DNA from: JTS-RE37 sp041743975 | GTDB lineage: Bacteria; Bacteroidota; Bacteroidia; Flavobacteriales; Flavobacteriaceae | Direction: 5' to 3' | Assembly: GCA_041743975.1 (NCBI GenBank) | Contig: JBGTLT010000172.1 | Location: 1-64,000 of the forward strand | Length of the DNA: 64,000 bases | Shown here: piece by piece, positions 59,326 through 64,000 of the stretch | Position numbering within the stretch: position 1 is the first letter of the stretch | How the letters are laid out: each line of letters begins with the position of its first letter | The notes under the pieces: generated by a model | The model's input: the letters and a program-made list of their open reading frames with translations, nothing else | Told to the model about the DNA's origin: nothing | Databases searched by the model: none | Position numbers and translations under genes: made by a program

Positions 59326-59823
59326 ATGAAAGAAATAGTGAAACATCTACCGGGGAGGGCCAGGGAAAAACATCGGGAAAACAGGCAATTCTTTGCTAAA
59401 CTCAAAAAGAAACCCCCGAAACACCTGGATTTGCTGATGCAGGAGTTGCACCATAACGCATTTCAGGAAACCGATTGTCTGCAATGCGCCAATTGTTGCA
59501 AAACTACCGGGCCCCTGTTCACCCAAACTGACATTGAAAGGATCTCCAAACATTTGCGGCTTAAACCGGGGCGGTTTATCGAAAAGTATTTGGAGGTGGA
59601 CGGGGATAATGACTATGTATTGCAACAGCTTCCCTGTTCTTTTTTAGGGCAGGATAATTATTGCTCCATTTATCCAGTAAGGCCCAAGGCCTGCAGTGAA
59701 TTTCCCCATACAAACCGTAAAAAATTCCATCAGATCGGTAATCTTACCCTTAAAAATGTAGCTATATGCCCGGCGGCTTTTTCAATTGTGGAGGCAATGA
59801 AAAGGAGGGTAAACCTCAAATAG
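59326..59823 (+). CDS. YkgJ family cysteine cluster protein
   Basis: Likely zinc- or iron-sulfur-binding protein (UPF0153). 165 residues from MKEIVKHLPGRAREKH. Eight Cys in two groups: DCLQCANCCKTTGP (about residues 45-58), then PCSFLGQDNYCSIYPVRPKACSEFP and a late ICPAAF. Upstream codons to 59182 overlap the methyltransferase gene on the other strand and are rejected. Function unknown. Confidence 0.88.
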   Translation: MKEIVKHLPGRAREKHRENRQFFAKLKKKPPKHLDLLMQELHHNAFQETDCLQCANCCKTTGPLFTQTDIERISKHLRLKPGRFIEKYLEVDGDNDYVLQQLPCSFLGQDNYCSIYPVRPKACSEFPHTNRKKFHQIGNLTLKNVAICPAAFSIVEAMKRRVNLK

Positions 59824-59886
59824 TGATTGCAACTGTACTCCGGATATCCTTAAATTAGAGGCTAAATTGTATCTTTAACGGGTCAT

Positions 59887-60750
59887 ATGGAAACGATCCT
59901 CACTTACTTTGAAACCATTCCGTCCACCCACCGGAGCCTTATTCTGGTATCAGGGTTGGCATTTTTCTGGTTGCTCGAGGGAGCGGTACCCTTATTTAAA
60001 TTCGATTATAGCAAATGGCGGCATGCGGTACCCAATATCTTCTTTACAGCTACCACCATCCTGATCAATTTTGCCCTTGCCTTCCTACTGCTGCAAACCA
60101 GCGACTGGGTCTCCGCCAATGAGTTTGGCATACTCCACTGGCTCCCGACAATGCCCTTATGGCTTTACATTGTTTTGGGGGTTCTGTTGCTCGACTTTTT
60201 CGGGGCGTATCTCGCGCATTTTGTGGAACATCAGGTGAAACCCCTATGGATGATCCACCTGGTACACCATACAGACCATGAAGTGGATACCACCACCGCC
60301 AACAGGCACCATCCGCTGGAGAGCCTTATACGGTTTGCCTTTACGCTTTTCGGGGTATTCCTCGTGGGTACCCCGATTGGAATAGTAATGCTGTACCAGT
60401 CGCTATCCCTTATTGCTACCCAGTTTGGCCATGCCAATATCCGACTTCCCGGAAAAGCAGATGAACTGCTAAGCTGGATTGTGGTTTCACCCGATATGCA
60501 TAAGGTACACCATCACTATCAACTCCCCTATACCGATTCCAACTATGGCAATATCTTTTCTGTCTGGGACCGCCTGTTCGGTACTTTTAAGAAGTTGGAC
60601 AGGGATACCATCGTTTATGGGGTGGACACCTTCCCCGACAAGGTTGAAAATGCAAGTCTTTCCGGGCTGTTAAAACAACCATTTCACAAATATCGCAAGC
60701 CAACCCGTATTCCGGCTGAAGAGGAGAACAAGGTGGCAGAAGGTTATTGA
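59887..60750 (+). CDS. Sterol desaturase/fatty acid hydroxylase family membrane protein
   Basis: Integral membrane di-iron enzyme family. 287 residues with four or so membrane segments and His clusters HFVEH, HLVHHTDHEVDTTTANRHHP and, later, HKVHHHYQLPYTDSNYG, which supply the iron ligands. It likely hydroxylates or desaturates a lipid; substrate not determined. Start at ATG 59887; a TATCTTTA box (one mismatch) lies just upstream. Confidence 0.9.
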   Translation: METILTYFETIPSTHRSLILVSGLAFFWLLEGAVPLFKFDYSKWRHAVPNIFFTATTILINFALAFLLLQTSDWVSANEFGILHWLPTMPLWLYIVLGVLLLDFFGAYLAHFVEHQVKPLWMIHLVHHTDHEVDTTTANRHHPLESLIRFAFTLFGVFLVGTPIGIVMLYQSLSLIATQFGHANIRLPGKADELLSWIVVSPDMHKVHHHYQLPYTDSNYGNIFSVWDRLFGTFKKLDRDTIVYGVDTFPDKVENASLSGLLKQPFHKYRKPTRIPAEEENKVAEGY

Positions 60751-60789
60751 CGCTATTATAAGGCGCTGAATTTTAAGATTAGCAACAGG

Positions 60790-62049
60790 CTAGTACCGTA
60801 TGTATTTCTCCCGGATTTTCTGGTATAATTCCAGATCTTCCTTCCAGGAATCCTTGATTTCCTTTTCCGATAGCCCCGCTTCGATCTGTTGCTGCAGTTT
60901 TTCTGTACCCGCGTGCCTGGTAAAACCAGCGGTATTAAAAAATACTTTTTTGTCCAGAGTATGCATATAGGCATCTATGATCCATTGCAGCGAGACTTCA
61001 CTTATTTCCGGATAACCAGATAGATCCTTTCCATAGCAACGCTCCCCGTTGTGCTTGGGATTTTTGGACCCGAAATTAGGGGAGGGTTTATAACTGAAAT
61101 CATAGGCTGTGCTATCCATAAAAGGTGCGCCATACCGTTGAAATTGAAAATCAGTACCCCGGCCTGCATTGACGTTGGTACCTTCAAACAGGCCCAGGCT
61201 GGGGTAGAGGTTGACCGAAACATCATTGGGAAGGTTTGGGGAGGGCCGGACAGGCAGGCTATACCGCGTCTGGCGCGTATAATGCTGCAGGGGGATCACC
61301 TGGAGTTCAACGCGGATGCCGTTTTCCAGCCACCCTTCTTCATTGATCATTTTAGCATATTCCCCGATTGTTAAACCATATACCAGGGGAATGGGTGTCA
61401 TTCCCAGGAACCCCGCATTTTGCGGCTCCATGGTCGGCCCGTCAACATACCACCCATTGGGATTCGGCCGGTCCAGGACCATCACCGGGATACCTTTTTC
61501 CGCACAGGCCTCCATCAGCAACTGAAGGGTGGCGATATAGGTGTAAAACCGCACACCTACGTCCTGAATATCAAAAACAACCAGGTCAAGGCCGTCTAAC
61601 TGTTCTTCCCCGGGTTTCCTGTTGGGACCATACAGGGAAATGACAGGCAAACCAGTACGGGAGTCCACACTATCCTCAACATGTTCCCCGGCATCTGCAT
61701 CCCCGCGAAAGCCGTGCTCCGGCGCAAAAACCTTTTGTATAGCAACCCCCAGGGATACCAGGGAATCCACCAAATGGGTATATTCTTCCGTTTTCGCCAT
61801 TTCATAGCCCGTATTCCTGAAGATTACACTTGTTTGGTTCGCCACAACGGCAATTTTTTTACCTTGTAAAAGAGGGAGGTACTCCTCTACCCGGTTGGCA
61901 CCAACCACCACAGCAGCATCATTTTCAGGAAGGTCCTGAACCGATGAAAGCTCAGGTTTTCCACGGTCTTTTACTCCCGGGTTTCCACAGGAGGAAAGTA
62001 TCAAAAGCCACAATAATACTGTATTTTTGAAACGGGATAAAAAAATCAT
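60790..62049 (-). CDS. namZ: NamZ-type exo-beta-N-acetylmuramidase (DUF1343, GH171) lipoprotein
   Basis: Peptidoglycan-recycling glycosidase releasing MurNAc from muropeptide-derived disaccharides. 419 residues with lipobox Cys21 (LILSSCG). Family motifs include FAPEHGFRGDADAGEHV, GLPVISLYGPNRKP, DLVVFDIQDVGVRFYTYIATL, VLDRPNPN and TIGEYAKMINEEGWL. Its ATG lies only 3 bases from the divergent LolC/E-like gene start, so the promoters of the two genes must lie inside each other's coding region. Confidence 0.9.
   Translation of the reverse strand: MIFLSRFKNTVLLWLLILSSCGNPGVKDRGKPELSSVQDLPENDAAVVVGANRVEEYLPLLQGKKIAVVANQTSVIFRNTGYEMAKTEEYTHLVDSLVSLGVAIQKVFAPEHGFRGDADAGEHVEDSVDSRTGLPVISLYGPNRKPGEEQLDGLDLVVFDIQDVGVRFYTYIATLQLLMEACAEKGIPVMVLDRPNPNGWYVDGPTMEPQNAGFLGMTPIPLVYGLTIGEYAKMINEEGWLENGIRVELQVIPLQHYTRQTRYSLPVRPSPNLPNDVSVNLYPSLGLFEGTNVNAGRGTDFQFQRYGAPFMDSTAYDFSYKPSPNFGSKNPKHNGERCYGKDLSGYPEISEVSLQWIIDAYMHTLDKKVFFNTAGFTRHAGTEKLQQQIEAGLSEKEIKDSWKEDLELYQKIREKYIRY
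62022..62029 (+). promoter_or_regulatory. Putative -7 box of the LolC/E-like gene inside namZ
   Basis: TATTTTTG matches TAnnTTTG, 23 bases upstream of the TTG start at 62053, within the first codons of the opposite-strand namZ gene. Confidence 0.45.
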
Positions 62050-62052
62050 ACA

Positions 62053-63294
62053 TTGAATTTAGAGTATTTTATTGCCAAACGCCTGATAAACGGAGGGGAG
62101 GATAAAATTAGTATATCCGCCCCGATAATAAAAATAGCCATTGCGGCCATAGCACTGGGTATTATCATGATGCTGATTGCAATTGCCACCGGTGTTGGCC
62201 TAAAGGAAAAGATCCGGGAAAAAGTGGCGGCATTCAATGGCCATATACAGATCTACAATTATGATTCCAATGTTTCTGACGTTTCCGTCATACCCGTATC
62301 CACCCAACAGGAATTTTATCCGAGTTTTACATCCGTTTCCGGGATAGCCCATATTCAGGCTGTTGCAGCCAAAGGGGGAATCATCCGCACGGCTGATACT
62401 TTTGAAGGAATCATTGCCAAGGGGGTGGGAAAGGATTATGACTGGGTGGTTTTCAGGGAATATCTGGTCAGCGGAAAATTACCGGTTTTTACCGGGGAGC
62501 TCAACACAGAAGTTATGGTTTCCGCCATTTTGGCCACCCGCCTGAATCTGGGGGTAGGAGATGAATTTTTTACATTTTTCCCAAAGGAAGAAGACCCGCT
62601 GAAAAGCCCCAACCAGCGCAAATTCAAAATTGCAGGTATTTATGATAGCGGGTTTGAGGATTTTGACAGTTCCTATATTATCATTGATATCCGCCATATT
62701 CAGCAAATGAACAAATGGGCAAGCGATGAAGTGGGCAATTTTGAAATATTCCTGGACAGGTTCGACCTGATCGATGAAAAGACGCTCGAGATCTATGGCA
62801 AAACCCTCTCTGATCTGGATACACAAAATATTAAAAACAAATACTATCAGATATTTGAGTGGATAGGGTTATTCGATTTCAACATTGCACTGATTATAGG
62901 TATTATGGTCATCGTTGGCGGGATCAATATGATTACGGCCCTCCTGGTCCTGATCCTGGAGCGGACACAGATGATCGGGATTTTAAAAGCCCTGGGAGCA
63001 GCTGATTGGAGTATTCGGAAAGTGTTTTTGTACAATGCAGCTTATCTCATTGGTATCGGGTTGCTGTGGGGAAATAGTATCGGATTGGCCTTACTCTGGA
63101 TTCAGGATTCCTACCGGATTTTTAAGTTTCCGAACCCGGAGGAATACTATATTGAATATATCCCTGTCGATATCGATTTCCTTAGTGTTCTGCTTTTAAA
63201 CATCGGGGTCCTGGTGCTCTGCATGCTGATGCTGCTTATCCCCTCCTACATCATTACAAGGATAACCCCGGTAAAGGCCATTAAATTCGAATAA
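62053..63294 (+). CDS. FtsX-like ABC permease, LolC/LolE type (TTG start)
   Basis: Inner-membrane permease of lipoprotein-release or similar ABC systems. 413 residues: one N-terminal membrane segment (about 27-47), a periplasmic MacB-like domain, and three C-terminal segments including GIMVIVGGINMITALLVLILERTQMIGILKALGA, a hallmark of FtsX/LolC/E. No ATG fits; the TTG gives (M)NLEYFIAKRL, typical of flavobacterial homologs. The matching ATPase is not adjacent. It sits head-to-head with namZ. Confidence 0.88.
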   Translation: MNLEYFIAKRLINGGEDKISISAPIIKIAIAAIALGIIMMLIAIATGVGLKEKIREKVAAFNGHIQIYNYDSNVSDVSVIPVSTQQEFYPSFTSVSGIAHIQAVAAKGGIIRTADTFEGIIAKGVGKDYDWVVFREYLVSGKLPVFTGELNTEVMVSAILATRLNLGVGDEFFTFFPKEEDPLKSPNQRKFKIAGIYDSGFEDFDSSYIIIDIRHIQQMNKWASDEVGNFEIFLDRFDLIDEKTLEIYGKTLSDLDTQNIKNKYYQIFEWIGLFDFNIALIIGIMVIVGGINMITALLVLILERTQMIGILKALGAADWSIRKVFLYNAAYLIGIGLLWGNSIGLALLWIQDSYRIFKFPNPEEYYIEYIPVDIDFLSVLLLNIGVLVLCMLMLLIPSYIITRITPVKAIKFE

Positions 63295-63390
63295 TCCCTG
63301 CAACACTTCCCGGGTTATCATCTGCTTTCGGCGACCTGGAACGTAGCCCGGAAATACAAAAGGAAGTGCCTGTGAACGATTTTTTAAACT

Positions 63391-63398
63391 TAAATTTG
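63391..63398 (+). promoter_or_regulatory. Putative -7 box of the cysteine synthase family gene
   Basis: TAAATTTG matches TAnnTTTG, 64 bases upstream of the ATG at 63463. Confidence 0.45.
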
Positions 63399-63462
63399 CA
63401 GCTGGAAGACAACTTGGGGTGTGCGTAACCTGTACCTGCAAACTGAAAAACTCCCAAACGGA

Positions 63463-64000
63463 ATGAAATACGCTCAAAACATACTGGAAACGATTGGGAA
63501 TACCCCACTTGTAAAATTGAATATACTTACAGCGGAACTACCCTGCCTGGTATTGGCTAAATACGAAACGTTCAATCCCGGGAATTCGGTAAAGGACCGT
63601 ATGGCCGTGCAGATGGTGGCCGATGCGGAAGCAGCTGGCATCCTGAAACCGGGAGGGACAATCATAGAAGGCACTTCCGGTAATACCGGGATGGGATTGG
63701 CATTGGTTGCGGTAATCAAAGGGTATAAGATGATATGTGTAATCAGTGACAAGCAATCCAAAGAAAAAGTGGATATCCTCAAAGCTATGGGCAGTGAGGT
63801 CTACGTTTGTCCTACTGATGTTGCCCCGGATGACCCGCGAAGTTATTATTCAACAGCAAGGAGATTGGCCGGTGAAATCCCCAATTCCTGGTATGTAAAC
63901 CAATACGACAACCTGTCCAATACCAAAGCTCATTTTAAGAGTACGGGCCCGGAAATTTGGGAACAGACAGACGGGAAGATCACCCATTTTGTAGTAGGTG
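63463..64000 (+). CDS. PLP-dependent cysteine synthase/cystathionine beta-synthase family (3' end outside window)
   Basis: Fold type II PLP enzyme. The 179 codons present start MKYAQNILETIGNTPLVKLN, with the PLP lysine in NPGNSVKDRMA and the phosphate-binding GTSGNTGMGLA. It may be cysteine synthase or cystathionine beta-synthase; the distinction needs the missing C-terminal half. The upstream 168-base gap has a CACTTCC/GGAAGTG hairpin (63304-63368) and a -7 box. Confidence 0.92.
   Translation, partial: MKYAQNILETIGNTPLVKLNILTAELPCLVLAKYETFNPGNSVKDRMAVQMVADAEAAGILKPGGTIIEGTSGNTGMGLALVAVIKGYKMICVISDKQSKEKVDILKAMGSEVYVCPTDVAPDDPRSYYSTARRLAGEIPNSWYVNQYDNLSNTKAHFKSTGPEIWEQTDGKITHFVVG

Noticed and set aside
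63304..63368. CACTTCC/GGAAGTG hairpin as a riboswitch for the cysteine synthase family gene
   Set aside because: It lies upstream of the likely -7 box at 63391, so it would not be part of that message; no known riboswitch core is visible.
1..64000. CRISPR arrays, tRNA, rRNA or transposase genes
   Set aside because: No regularly spaced direct repeats, cloverleaf candidates, rRNA-like sequence or transposase-like protein was found by reading.

Overview
The window is chromosomal DNA from a member of the Bacteroidota, most likely a marine Flavobacteriaceae. The evidence is a SusC-type TonB receptor, STN-TonB/FecR/ECF-sigma signalling, -7 promoter boxes of the form TAnnTTTG, ribosomal gene order without tuf between fusA and rpsJ, and the linkage rplQ-carA-eno-citrate synthase. 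The genus cannot be fixed from the sequence. I found no rRNA, tRNA, CRISPR array, prophage or intact insertion sequence.

Layout. 1-3189 (-): 5' part of a SusC-like receptor. 3190-4036: noncoding, repeat-rich, ending in the promoter of the translation operon. 4037-21834 (+): rpsL, rpsG, fusA, rpsJ, then the S10, spc and alpha clusters through rpoA and rplQ, closed by a strong terminator. Several gaps inside this operon are structured (rpsL/rpsG, rpsJ/rplC, rpmD/rplO, rpsM/rpsK, rpsK/rpsD) and two carry terminator-like hairpins, suggesting autogenous control or attenuation. 22060-29804 (+): carA, enolase, a glycogen synthase-like enzyme, citrate synthase and two guanidine-modifying enzymes (DDAH family and CtlX type) that could convert methylarginine or citrulline to ornithine. 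29946-36023: frameshifted TfoX-domain gene, DUF2461 protein, BCCT transporter, and minus-strand envelope and oxidoreductase genes. 36150: argS. 37986-44101: an STN-TonB receptor, FecR and ECF sigma operon, split by a palindromic repeat, with a repeat-built lipoprotein encoded divergently. 44267-46948: ffh, a dead four-helix-bundle gene, folD. 46945-50101: a small lipoprotein, a secreted esterase-like lipoprotein and a GH43-type lipoprotein. 50318-53602: two DinB-fold proteins, an ArsR/SRPBCC pair, a VOC protein and an alpha/beta hydrolase; three copies of TGCAAC-N6-GTTGCA mark a local regulon. 53691-64000: YitT, a lipoprotein, a HerA-like ATPase, queE, a metalloprotease, a methyltransferase, a YkgJ protein, a sterol desaturase family protein, a NamZ-type muramidase, a LolC/E-like permease and the start of a cysteine synthase family gene.

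Two dispersed repeat families occur. One carries two perfect hairpins (copies near 3531, 24731, 35519, 48967). The other is a GC-rich palindromic family (near 3661 and 41591). Two copies of the first family run directly up to gene starts. Many start codons were moved inward from the longest possible reading frame using family alignment from memory, signal peptides or promoter position; each entry says when.
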